Source: Nonlabens sp. (GTDB lineage Bacteria > Bacteroidota > Bacteroidia > Flavobacteriales > Flavobacteriaceae). From it: a stretch of DNA of 8,907 nucleotides. The notes beneath the pieces were generated by a model. It saw nothing but the letters and a program-made list of their open reading frames with translations. It searched no databases and was not told where the DNA came from. Of this stretch, positions 1-5,657 are shown piece by piece. Position 1 is the first letter of the stretch. Every line of letters begins with the position of its first letter. A program made the translations under genes and the position numbers. The stretch is taken from contig JALZUY010000212.1 of the NCBI GenBank assembly GCA_023301395.1, positions 1-8,907 of the forward strand, written 5' to 3'.

Positions 1-681
1 CCAGAACAACTTAATGACTTTGAACTAGGATGGCGTCATAAAAAAGGAAACTTCAGCTTTAATGCAAACGGTTATTTAATGTTATATAATGAGCAGTTAG
101 TATTAAGTGGTGAGTTAAATGATGTAGGTGCTCCATTAAGAACTAATAGTGGTGAAAGCTATCGTTTAGGGTTAGAACTAGAGGCTGTTATACCAGTAAA
201 CAATAAGCTTACTATCCAGCCTAATCTAGCATTAAGCACTAATAAGAATAGAGAAACAGTGCGTTCATTTGATGGTGAGGTGCAAAACTTAGGAAGTACA
301 GATATAGCCTTTTCACCTAATATAGTTGCGGCAAATGCGATTGTGTTTGAACCTGTAAAAAACTTTCAAGTCTCGCTATTAACTAAGTTTGTAGGAGAGC
401 AATTTATGAGTAATACCGAAGCGCAGCAATCTAGGCTAGATAGTTATTTAACAAACGATATCAATTTGATTTACAGCATAATACCTAAGTCGGTTTTTGA
501 AAAAATAACCTTTACGGCATTAGTAAATAATATATTTGATGAACAATATGTCTCAAACGGTTTTTACTTCACCTTTGATGATGATTTCTCAAATCCTGGA
601 ACTATCTCTACGGTAGAAGGTGCTGGATTTTATCCACAGGCTGGAATTAATTTTTTGACTGGAGTGACTCTTACATTTTAG
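1..681 (+). CDS. TonB-dependent outer-membrane receptor, C-terminal part
   Basis: This is the 3' end of a gene whose start lies before the window; frame 1 is open from base 1 and gives 226 residues ending at TAG 679-681. The protein is the C-terminal part of the beta-barrel of a TonB-dependent receptor, which imports a ligand such as a siderophore, cobalamin or glycan across the outer membrane using TonB energy. What shows this: an opening PEQLNDFELGWRHK segment typical of barrel strands, alternating polar and aromatic strands (NFSFNANGYLMLYNEQL), a VNNIFDEQYVSNG segment common near the end of these receptors, and a terminal strand GVTLTF ending in Phe, the usual sorting signal for the barrel assembly machinery. 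The plug domain is outside the window, so the substrate cannot be named. The stop codon lies inside the left end of the repeat element at 678-790. Confidence 0.9.
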   Translation, partial: PEQLNDFELGWRHKKGNFSFNANGYLMLYNEQLVLSGELNDVGAPLRTNSGESYRLGLELEAVIPVNNKLTIQPNLALSTNKNRETVRSFDGEVQNLGSTDIAFSPNIVAANAIVFEPVKNFQVSLLTKFVGEQFMSNTEAQQSRLDSYLTNDINLIYSIIPKSVFEKITFTALVNNIFDEQYVSNGFYFTFDDDFSNPGTISTVEGAGFYPQAGINFLTGVTLTF

Positions 682-790
682 TAGGCAGTAGGCAGGTTGA
701 TTTTAAGATTGCTTCGCAATTTAAAATGTTATTAGGCAGTCGGTTACATAAAAATAACGAACTGCCTACTTGTATTAGTGAGCCTACTAA
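678..790. repeat. MITE/REP-like palindromic element between convergent genes
   Basis: A 113-bp stretch is bounded by a perfect 9-bp inverted repeat, TTAGTAGGC at 678-686 and GCCTACTAA at 782-790. Inside are a tandem GTAGGCA unit (681-695), a further TTAGGCAGT (732-740), an inverted ACTGCCTACT (761-770) and a central hairpin at 700-727. It fills the whole space between the convergent receptor and lipoprotein genes, and the TAG stop codons of both (679-681 plus, 787-789 minus) fall inside its ends. No clear target-site duplication is visible. It could be a non-autonomous mobile repeat, a bidirectional terminator, or both; the assignment is inferred from structure only. Confidence 0.6.
700..727. 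terminator. Hairpin inside the 678-790 element
   Basis: The left arm ATTTTAAGATTGC (700-712) pairs with GCAATTTAAAAT (716-727) around a TTC loop, giving 12 base pairs with one bulged G at 707. It sits 18 bases after the receptor stop codon and between two converging genes, so it may terminate transcription from both sides. There is no long T tract, so the terminator role is tentative. Confidence 0.4.
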
Positions 791-1215
791 TTAAAAACTC
801 TAATAATATTCCCATTGCGCTCTACGCGGTAGGCTTTTAAGCCATATTGTCCGCCGCCTTGAGTAGGCTGGCCATTAAAAATACTGTATTCATTATTATC
901 ATCGGGACACGGGCATGAGGCTGTGATTCCAGATACAGTCATTTTTGAACAGGTATTAGGAGAATGATTAGGGTCACTTAACTCGTAAGCAAAGTATTGA
1001 GAATTTCCAGGATGATAAATTACAAAACCACGTAAACCACCACTATTTACAATCACAGAGTTTCCTGGGAAATTAAGATTCCCAAACTGAGGTAAGTTGG
1101 TATTTAGTTCAATTTGAAAAGCTAGATCAACAAGAAATGGATTATTACGCGCGTTATCATCACTGGTACAGGAGAAAATAACAAACAGGATACTCAAGAT
1201 AAACGCTTTACGCAT
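787..1215 (-). CDS. Small lipoprotein with a degenerate Rieske-like domain
   Basis: A 142-residue protein on the minus strand. The N-terminus is a short lipoprotein signal peptide with a lipobox ending IFSC (lipidated Cys16); the following TSDD resembles the acidic export signal that sends Bacteroidota lipoproteins to the cell surface (inference). Residues about 55-140 follow the Rieske pattern: a strand GFVIYHPGNSQYFAYEL, then DPNHSPNTC where a cluster-binding CxH motif would be, then CPCPDDNNEYSIFNGQP where CPCHGxxF is expected, then GLKAYRVERNGNIIRVF. The second-motif His is Pro104, and the first-motif Cys is absent, so a normal [2Fe-2S] cluster is unlikely. Cys89 and Cys103 could match the disulfide cysteines of some Rieske proteins. 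No catalytic function can be assigned. A -7-type box lies upstream at 1238-1245. Confidence 0.75.
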   Translation of the reverse strand: MRKAFILSILFVIFSCTSDDNARNNPFLVDLAFQIELNTNLPQFGNLNFPGNSVIVNSGGLRGFVIYHPGNSQYFAYELSDPNHSPNTCSKMTVSGITASCPCPDDNNEYSIFNGQPTQGGGQYGLKAYRVERNGNIIRVFN

Positions 1216-1237
1216 GGTGTAGTTTCTTTAAAGGCTT

Positions 1238-1245
1238 CAAATGTA
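1238..1245 (-). promoter_or_regulatory. Bacteroidota -7 box for the lipoprotein gene
   Basis: On the minus strand this reads TACATTTG, an exact match to the Bacteroidota consensus TAnnTTTG. It ends 22 bases before the lipoprotein start codon, so transcription would begin with a short leader. I see no matching TTG -33 box at the expected distance. Confidence 0.45.
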
Positions 1246-1267
1246 TAACGATGATATTGATATTTAG

Positions 1268-1275
1268 TATATTTG
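1268..1275 (+). promoter_or_regulatory. Possible -7 box upstream of greA
   Basis: TATATTTG matches TAnnTTTG exactly and lies about 140 bases before the greA start, which would give a leader carrying the hairpin at 1282-1306 and the palindrome at 1359-1372. AT-rich DNA gives chance matches and no -33 box is clear. Confidence 0.3.
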
Positions 1276-1281
1276 TTTTTG

Positions 1282-1306
1282 AAATCCCGCAGCAATGATG
1301 GGATTT
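1282..1306 (+). terminator. Hairpin in the greA leader
   Basis: AAATCCC (1282-1288) pairs with GGGATTT (1300-1306) around an 11-base loop, followed by only TG, so the T tract is short. It begins seven bases after the possible -7 box at 1268-1275. It may be a weak terminator or a leader structure; the sequence does not decide. Confidence 0.3.
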
Positions 1307-1358
1307 TGCTATTTATAATCTCGAGCCTTGAACTATGAGGAACGGTTTTGAGAAAAAC

Positions 1359-1372
1359 GCTTTCGCGAAAGC
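1359..1372. repeat. Palindrome GCTTTCGCGAAAGC, copy 1
   Basis: A perfect 14-bp palindrome, 41 bases before the greA ATG. The same 14-mer occurs in two other spacers (5598-5611 and 8433-8446). Its role is unknown: a protein-binding site or a genome-wide iterated palindrome are both possible. Confidence 0.85.
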
Positions 1373-1413
1373 TACCTTAATAAAGCAATCGTGAATCATT
1401 AAAATTGAAAATT

Positions 1414-1890
1414 ATGAGTAACGTATCGTACTATACTGAAGAAGGATTTAAGAAATTAAGAGATGAGCTTAAACAGCTTAAAGATATCGAGCGTCCTAAA
1501 GCATCTCAAGCCATAGGTGAAGCGCGCGATAAAGGTGATTTAAGTGAAAATGCAGAATATGATGCGGCCAAAGAAGCTCAAGGAATGCTAGAAATGCGCA
1601 TTTCTAAACTGGAAGCTGTAGTGTCAAATGCACGTATTATTGATGAAAGTGACTTAGATATGTCTAAGGCATTAATCCATAGCAATGTGAAGATTAAGAA
1701 TCTTAATAATAAAATGGTGATGAACTACAAGCTGGTAGCTCAAAGTGAATCAGACATCACAAAAGGATTGATCTCAGTAGATTCTCCTATAGGTAAAGCT
1801 TTGCTAGGTAAAGAAGTAGGTGATGTTGCTGAGGCTGTTGTGCCCGTAGGAACTATTAAACTGGAGATTATGGAAATTTCAAGGGATTAG
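1414..1890 (+). CDS. greA: Transcription elongation factor GreA
   Basis: A 158-residue protein, the normal GreA length. GreA enters the secondary channel of RNA polymerase and stimulates cleavage of backtracked transcripts so that elongation can resume. Residues 1-75 form the coiled-coil hairpin, with the signature GDLSENAEYDAAKE at 41-54; Asp42 and Glu45 match the tip acidic residues that coordinate the catalytic magnesium in E. coli GreA. The C-terminal FKBP-like domain contains ISVDSPIGKALLGKEVGD (120-137) and ends in VGTIKLEIMEI. I chose ATG 1414 over the in-frame TTG at 1405 because MSNVSYYT gives the usual GreA N-terminus and the leader is A/T-rich without a Shine-Dalgarno site. The next gene starts 14 bases downstream, consistent with cotranscription. 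Confidence 0.96.
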   Translation: MSNVSYYTEEGFKKLRDELKQLKDIERPKASQAIGEARDKGDLSENAEYDAAKEAQGMLEMRISKLEAVVSNARIIDESDLDMSKALIHSNVKIKNLNNKMVMNYKLVAQSESDITKGLISVDSPIGKALLGKEVGDVAEAVVPVGTIKLEIMEISRD

Positions 1891-1904
1891 TTAGAGATAA
1901 TTTC

Positions 1905-2291
1905 ATGAAGACTGAAATAGATTTTACTTTACCTTTTACTCTAATGGGTTTTGGCCTATTTTTTATTATTCCATTGATATTCATTCAACTTAAGTTCGTG
2001 TCAGTGCCTTTTTTATTATGTTCAACATTATTTTTATTCTTTTCAATTAGTGGATTCTATAAGATGGAAAGTATAGAAATAACGAATACTAGTCTGGTAA
2101 AGAGAAATTTTTTAGGCTTAATTAAATCCGAGCGTACCTTAAGTAAGTTAATTTCACTGAATATTAAGTTCACTGATATGGATTTACCTTCAAATCCATT
2201 AAATGTATTAAAACTACTTCTTTCGGATTCTGATAAATACTTAAAATCTCACATGATATCTATATTTTTTAATGATAATTTTAAAATATAA
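1905..2291 (+). CDS. Small two-TM membrane protein, probably cut short by an in-frame stop
   Basis: A 128-residue protein I cannot assign to a named family. Residues about 10-29 and 31-52 are two hydrophobic segments separated by a very short turn, followed by a soluble part starting MESIEITNTSLVKRNFLG, whose strand-like pattern resembles the PH-like or YcxB-like tails of small Bacteroidota membrane proteins (weak inference). The reading frame stops at TAA 2289-2291 right after FNDNFKI, but the same frame then stays open for 30 more sensible codons to a second TAA (2382-2384), nine bases before the next start. A single base change (TAA from AAA) would explain the stop. The gene is therefore either a recently shortened protein, a pseudogene, or a site of readthrough. 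It lies between greA and the HIT gene on the same strand. Confidence 0.6.
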   Translation: MKTEIDFTLPFTLMGFGLFFIIPLIFIQLKFVSVPFLLCSTLFLFFSISGFYKMESIEITNTSLVKRNFLGLIKSERTLSKLISLNIKFTDMDLPSNPLNVLKLLLSDSDKYLKSHMISIFFNDNFKI

Positions 2292-2384
2292 GTAGACTCA
2301 AGAACAATGTCGATAAGCCACTTTAATAAGGTTAAGACTAGATTAAAAAAAATTGTCAAGTTGAATAAAAGAATTATTAATTAA
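2292..2384 (+). pseudogene. Continuation of the membrane-protein frame after the stop
   Basis: In the frame of the preceding gene, the bases after TAA 2289-2291 encode VDSRTMSISHFNK followed by VKTRLKKIVKLNKRIIN and then TAA. The composition (a strand, an SHFNK turn, then a basic helix) looks like the natural end of a PH-like tail. There is no separate good start, although an in-frame ATG lies at 2307. I read this as the severed C-terminus of the gene at 1905. Confidence 0.5.
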
Positions 2385-2393
2385 AAAAACTTC

Positions 2394-2786
2394 ATGAGCA
2401 TATTCACACAAATCATTAACGGCGAGATTCCATGTTATAAAGTAGCAGAGAATGAAGATTTTATCGCTTTTCTAGATGTCAATCCTAATGCTCCAGGACA
2501 TACATTATGTGTTCCTAAAAAGGAAGTTAATAAAATTTTTGATCTAGACAGTGAAACTTACTTCGACTTGATGGACTTTTCTAGAGAAGTAGCTTTAGCC
2601 TTAAGAGAAGAAGTTCCATGTTTAAGAATAGGAATGAGTGTCATAGGTTTAGAAGTGCCACATGTACATGTCCATTTAATTCCATTGCGCGATATGGAAG
2701 ACATGAGATTTGTAAACAAAGTTTCATTATCTGATGAAGAGATGAAAGACATCGCTAGTAGAGTACAAGCTCGTTTTGATTCCTAA
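2394..2786 (+). CDS. HIT-family nucleotide hydrolase/transferase (HINT-like)
   Basis: A 130-residue protein, the usual length for a HINT-like histidine-triad protein. These cytoplasmic enzymes hydrolyse nucleoside phosphoramidates, adenylates or related nucleotide conjugates; the natural substrate is not known for most bacterial members. The N-terminal part IFTQIINGEIPCYKVAENEDFIAFLDVNPNAPGHTL (3-38) is the family's nucleotide-binding fold, and the triad HVHVHLIP (90-97) contains His90, His92 and His94, of which the central His92 is the expected nucleophile. The zinc-binding Cys pair found near the N-terminus of some HIT proteins is absent (SIFTQ). The ATG follows an A-rich leader, as expected in Bacteroidota. 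It sits downstream of greA and the interrupted membrane gene on the same strand, probably in one transcript. Confidence 0.93.
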   Translation: MSIFTQIINGEIPCYKVAENEDFIAFLDVNPNAPGHTLCVPKKEVNKIFDLDSETYFDLMDFSREVALALREEVPCLRIGMSVIGLEVPHVHVHLIPLRDMEDMRFVNKVSLSDEEMKDIASRVQARFDS

Positions 2787-2793
2787 TAAATGA

Positions 2794-2888
2794 AACCTCA
2801 CAGGTCTGTTACTGCGAGGACTGAGGTTCTCGAAGTCCGCATTTAGAAATTATATAGACCTCACAGATCTCAAAGACCTATAAGGTCT
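2794..2888. repeat. Cluster of degenerate intergenic repeats
   Basis: The spacer after the HIT gene has nested repeat structure. ACCTCACAGGTCT (2795-2807) and ACCTCACAGATCT (2858-2870) are direct repeats with one mismatch. AACCTCA (2794-2800) is inverted at 2822-2828. TGCG plus GACT (2813-2822, with an AG bulge) pairs with AGTCCGCA (2834-2841). AGACCT (2874-2879) pairs with AGGTCT (2883-2888) around an ATA loop, followed by GTTTATT. The last hairpin could terminate the HIT transcript. The whole looks like decayed copies of palindromic intergenic repeats; no protein is encoded. Confidence 0.55.
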
Positions 2889-2892
2889 GTTT

Positions 2893-2917
2893 ATTAAATC
2901 TCACCATAAGATTTAAT
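2893..2917. repeat. Perfect inverted repeat upstream of bacilliredoxin
   Basis: ATTAAATCT (2893-2901) and AGATTTAAT (2909-2917) form a perfect 9-bp stem around a 7-base loop, 36 bases before the -7-like box of the bacilliredoxin gene. No T tract follows. It could be an operator or a stem in the upstream transcript. Confidence 0.45.
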
Positions 2918-2952
2918 GATGTCATTAACACCTAGATATGAATCTTAGGTTT

Positions 2953-2960
2953 TACCTTTG
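2953..2960 (+). promoter_or_regulatory. Bacteroidota -7 box for bacilliredoxin
   Basis: TACCTTTG matches TAnnTTTG exactly and ends 15 bases before the ATG at 2976, which would give a leader of roughly 10 bases. No clear -33 TTG is seen. Confidence 0.5.
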
Positions 2961-2975
2961 TAAAAAATTAAAATT

Positions 2976-3386
2976 ATGTACCCAGCAGAATTAGTTCAAC
3001 CTATGCGTGACGATTTAGGAAACGCAGGTTTTGAACACTTATATACCGCAGACGCTGTTAAAGGCGCAATCAGTAAAGAAGGAACAACACTAGTAGTAGT
3101 AAATTCAGTATGCGGATGTGCTGCAGCAAATGCACGTCCTGGTGCAAAAATGTCTCTAGAAAACCCTAATAAACCAGACCATATTGTAACGGTTTTTGCA
3201 GGTGTAGATCGTGAAGCAGTAGATGCAGCGAGATCAGCAATGGTTCCTTTCCCACCTAGTTCACCTAGTATGGCATTGTTCAAAAATGGTGAGTTAGTAC
3301 ACATGTTAGAACGTCATCACATAGAAGGAAGACCAGCTGAAATGATTGCAGAGAATCTTAAAGAAGCTTATAACGAGAATTGCTAA
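2976..3386 (+). CDS. BrxA/BrxB-family bacilliredoxin
   Basis: A 136-residue thioredoxin-fold protein of the YphP/YqiW family. Bacilliredoxins remove bacillithiol from mixed disulfides on cytoplasmic proteins after oxidative or hypochlorite stress. The signature is NSVCGCAAANARPG: Cys46-Gly47-Cys48 is the family's CGC active site, replacing the CxxC of ordinary thioredoxins. SSPSMALFKNGELVHMLERHHIEGR (95-119) carries the thioredoxin-type cis-Pro region (Pro97) and a conserved HHIEGR stretch, and the protein ends in Cys136, which I recall as common in the family. BrxA and BrxB cannot be separated by eye. The gene has its own -7-like box and ends at a strong terminator, so it is probably a single-gene transcript. 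It implies that the host makes bacillithiol, whose genes are not in the window. Confidence 0.95.
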   Translation: MYPAELVQPMRDDLGNAGFEHLYTADAVKGAISKEGTTLVVVNSVCGCAAANARPGAKMSLENPNKPDHIVTVFAGVDREAVDAARSAMVPFPPSSPSMALFKNGELVHMLERHHIEGRPAEMIAENLKEAYNENC

Positions 3387-3404
3387 AAACTTTTTAGTTT
3401 AAGA

Positions 3405-3448
3405 ATATAAAAAATGGTTGTGTAGAAATACACAACCATTTTTTATAT
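3405..3448. terminator. Perfect 20-bp intrinsic terminator with GAAA loop
   Basis: Bases 3405-3424 pair perfectly with 3429-3448. The GC-containing core TGGTTGTGTA/TACACAACCA is flanked by A6 on the left and T6 on the right, and the loop is GAAA, a stable GNRA tetraloop. Because the arms carry both an A run and a T run, it can work in both directions. It closes the bacilliredoxin gene, whose stop is 18 bases upstream. Confidence 0.93.
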
Positions 3449-3473
3449 TAGTATCTTAGGTAAAATCTATTTT

Positions 3474-4730
3474 ATGAAAATTAAATCACTATTGCTAATC
3501 CTACTTACCTCTCTGGTTATTCTTAGTTGTAAAGATCAAATCGTTGAAGAAATCATATTAAATGAGATTATTATAGAAGGAACCACCGTAGGAACTGATG
3601 CAAAACAGATTGTTCTTGTTGCGCCATATCAAGATCCTCGATTTGATAGTCTCATCAGGATTCCCATTGTGAATAATAAGTTTTCATATCAAATAGAGAC
3701 AGATCAACCATTGTTTTTTGATTTATTTCTAGATGAAGGATATGGAAGATTGATGCCACTATTTATCGGGCCAGGAACTGTTAATTTAACTATTTATGAT
3801 TCTGACAATTTTGATGATAATCGAGTTGTAGGAAGTAAATATCAAGACGAATACAAGGCTTATAAGAAACAAGTTGAGTTGCCTTTTAATATGATTTCAG
3901 ATTCAATTAACGAGCTGGTTATTCTATTAAAAAATACTAATGAATATTTGACAACGGAAGGCTTAAAAAATAAGAACCTATTAAATAATGCAAATCAAGA
4001 AGAAAAAACAGATTTATACAAATTAAGGGAAGCTTTGAGTGAAGAAGGTCGGCTTTTAACTGTCAAATCTCAAAAGCTTGAGGATTTGAGAAATGACTCA
4101 TGGCTTGAACGCAATGAAAGAGTAGTTGATTATTTAACTAAAAACGCCTCTTTGGTAAGTTATTATCAACTCACTTTAGATTTGCAGTTCAAGATGAATG
4201 TGCTGGATTATAGAGCAAGACGAGATCTCTTAAAGCGATTAGACAATTCATTCCCTAACCATCTTTATAGTTCTCAAACACTAAGTATGATTGAAAGTCA
4301 TGAAAATCCGGTTGTTGGAAATCAATTTATTGACTTTAGAGCTCCAGATTTGGAAGGTAAATCAGTGAAACTATCTCATGAGATAAATGGAAAAGTAACC
4401 GTTCTCGATTTGTGGGGAACATGGTGTGGACCATGCATCGCAAAGACCAATAAGCTCAAGCCTCTTTATGAAAAGTATAAGAATCAAAATTTCACTATTA
4501 TAGGAGTTGCTGGGGAATTTAAAAACACCAAAGCATTGAACTCTTTCCTAAACTTAAATACAGACTGGACATGGAAACAACTTGTTGAACTGGAAAGGGA
4601 AAACAAAATATGGCAACAATATGCTGTTGATGGTGGTGGCGGTGGAATCTTTTTAATAGATAAAAACGGGATTGTAATCGCAAAAGATCCATCTTATGAA
4701 CAAGTCGAGCATGCGATTTTAAATCAATAG
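3474..4730 (+). CDS. TlpA-like thioredoxin-domain lipoprotein
   Basis: A 418-residue envelope lipoprotein. MKIKSLLLILLTSLVIL is a signal peptide ending in lipobox ILSC with lipidated Cys19. Residues about 25-125 are a beta-rich domain like the DUF4369 domain that often precedes thioredoxin domains in Bacteroidota; 126-275 are mostly helical and charged. Residues 280-418 are a TlpA/AhpC-TSA-type thioredoxin domain: GNQFIDFRAPDLEGK, then VLDLWGTWCGPC with the CxxC pair Cys318 and Cys321, then FTIIGVAGEF. Such proteins exchange or reduce thiols in the periplasm. Oddly, the segment that normally supplies the cis-proline (gxPtxFLID) reads VDGGGGGIFLIDKNG, with five Gly at 387-391 and no Pro. That may change substrate binding or redox behaviour. 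The gene follows the terminator at 3405-3448, so it starts a new transcript. Confidence 0.9.
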   Translation: MKIKSLLLILLTSLVILSCKDQIVEEIILNEIIIEGTTVGTDAKQIVLVAPYQDPRFDSLIRIPIVNNKFSYQIETDQPLFFDLFLDEGYGRLMPLFIGPGTVNLTIYDSDNFDDNRVVGSKYQDEYKAYKKQVELPFNMISDSINELVILLKNTNEYLTTEGLKNKNLLNNANQEEKTDLYKLREALSEEGRLLTVKSQKLEDLRNDSWLERNERVVDYLTKNASLVSYYQLTLDLQFKMNVLDYRARRDLLKRLDNSFPNHLYSSQTLSMIESHENPVVGNQFIDFRAPDLEGKSVKLSHEINGKVTVLDLWGTWCGPCIAKTNKLKPLYEKYKNQNFTIIGVAGEFKNTKALNSFLNLNTDWTWKQLVELERENKIWQQYAVDGGGGGIFLIDKNGIVIAKDPSYEQVEHAILNQ

Positions 4731-4739
4731 CTCTTTTAC

Positions 4740-4791
4740 TATGCGCGCATATCAATTGATTCAAACATCGATGGTTATGCACGTTTTGCAT
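4740..4791. promoter_or_regulatory. Series of four dyad-symmetric sites before plsC
   Basis: The 75-base spacer holds four successive dyads: TATGCGCGCATA (4740-4751), ATCAATTGAT (4751-4760), CATCGATG (4766-4773) and ATGCA-CGTTT-TGCAT (4777-4791). They end two bases before the -7-like box at 4794. This density suggests operator sites or a structured transcript end; it is unproven. Confidence 0.35.
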
Positions 4792-4793
4792 TC

Positions 4794-4801
4794 TATATTT
4801 G
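4794..4801 (+). promoter_or_regulatory. -7 box almost touching the plsC start
   Basis: TATATTTG matches TAnnTTTG exactly and ends four bases before ATG 4806. If used, transcription would begin at or next to the start codon, giving a leaderless or nearly leaderless mRNA. No clear -33 box is seen. Confidence 0.4.
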
Positions 4802-4805
4802 TACC

Positions 4806-5555
4806 ATGCAAAAAATTATATCGTATCCTTTAACGGTTATACATTTTATACTGTTTTTTCTAATGCTAGTGATATTTCATCCTATACAGTTGATATGTCA
4901 TAAAATATGGGGTTATAATGCCCATAGAAAGAGTGTTGCAGTATTGAATTGGTTTTTAATGCAAACTCATTTACCATTATTCAACACCTTTGATTTTAAG
5001 TTTAAAGAAGAATTGCCAGTAGGTCCTAAATATATTTTTGTGAGTAATCATCAAAGTATGTTTGACATACCACCGCTGATTTATTACCTGCGTAACTATC
5101 ACGCAAAATTCATCGCAAAAAAAGAACTTGCTAAAGGAATTCCTAGCATATCGCTCAATCTACGTATAGGAGAAAATTGCGCAATCGACCGTAAAGATGC
5201 AAGACAGTCTATTGCGGCTTTAATAAAATTTGCAAAGAATGTTGAGGAGAAAAATAGGAGTGTAGTGATTTTTGCCGAAGGTTCTCGCAGTCGTACAGGT
5301 GTGCCTAAATCTTTTAAAACTAAAGGTTTATTGACACTTTTTAAATATATCCCAGATGCTATCGTTGTACCTATAACCGTGAATAATTCATGGAAAGTGG
5401 ATCGCTATGGTAAATTCCCTTATGGGATAGGAAATAAAATATCAGTAAACGTTCATGAACCTATTCCTATCGCTGGCCGCAATGGAGATGAGGTGATTGC
5501 CCAAGCAGAATCTGTGGTTCATGGAGCTGTTACGAGCACGGCCATGAGTTCTTAA
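4806..5555 (+). CDS. plsC: 1-acyl-sn-glycerol-3-phosphate acyltransferase (PlsC family)
   Basis: A 249-residue membrane-associated acyltransferase that most likely acylates lysophosphatidic acid to phosphatidic acid, the second acylation in phospholipid synthesis. Residues about 8-32 form a hydrophobic anchor. The catalytic block is NHQSMFD (81-87), the NHxxxxD motif with His82 and Asp87; motif II-like FIAKKELAKGIP lies at 102-113, FAEGSRSRTG (156-165) is the glycerophosphate-binding EGxRxR block, and VVPITV (187-192) is motif IV. Length and motif order fit PlsC. A homologue acylating another lipid, such as an ornithine or glycine lipid, cannot be excluded. The downstream neighbour is an acyl-ACP desaturase, which supports a role in membrane lipid composition. 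A -7-like box lies immediately before the start. Confidence 0.9.
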   Translation: MQKIISYPLTVIHFILFFLMLVIFHPIQLICHKIWGYNAHRKSVAVLNWFLMQTHLPLFNTFDFKFKEELPVGPKYIFVSNHQSMFDIPPLIYYLRNYHAKFIAKKELAKGIPSISLNLRIGENCAIDRKDARQSIAALIKFAKNVEEKNRSVVIFAEGSRSRTGVPKSFKTKGLLTLFKYIPDAIVVPITVNNSWKVDRYGKFPYGIGNKISVNVHEPIPIAGRNGDEVIAQAESVVHGAVTSTAMSS

Positions 5556-5596
5556 AGCAGAAAAATGCTCTAATTAACTGATTATTATTGTAATTA

Positions 5597-5612
5597 CGCT
5601 TTCGCGAAAGCG
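5597..5612. repeat. Palindrome GCTTTCGCGAAAGC, copy 2 (extended to 16 bp)
   Basis: CGCTTTCGCGAAAGCG is a perfect 16-bp palindrome containing the same 14-mer as copies 1 and 3. It lies in the spacer between plsC and the desaturase gene, 45 bases before the desaturase start, so it could control that gene. Confidence 0.85.
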
Positions 5613-5657
5613 AACTAACTAATAAAACACGTACTTTTAAAGACTATTTCAATATAT

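Noticed and set aside
1405..1413. TTG at 1405 as the greA start
   Set aside because: It adds only MKI before a normal GreA N-terminus; ATG 1414 is the standard start codon and gives the usual length.
2996..3304. Antisense open frame of 102 codons over the bacilliredoxin gene
   Set aside because: It is a shadow of the sense gene, whose motifs are clear, and has no domain or promoter of its own.
4519..4791. Antisense open frame over the end of the TlpA-like gene
   Set aside because: It overlaps a well-supported gene; its His-rich translation simply mirrors the GGT-rich glycine run.
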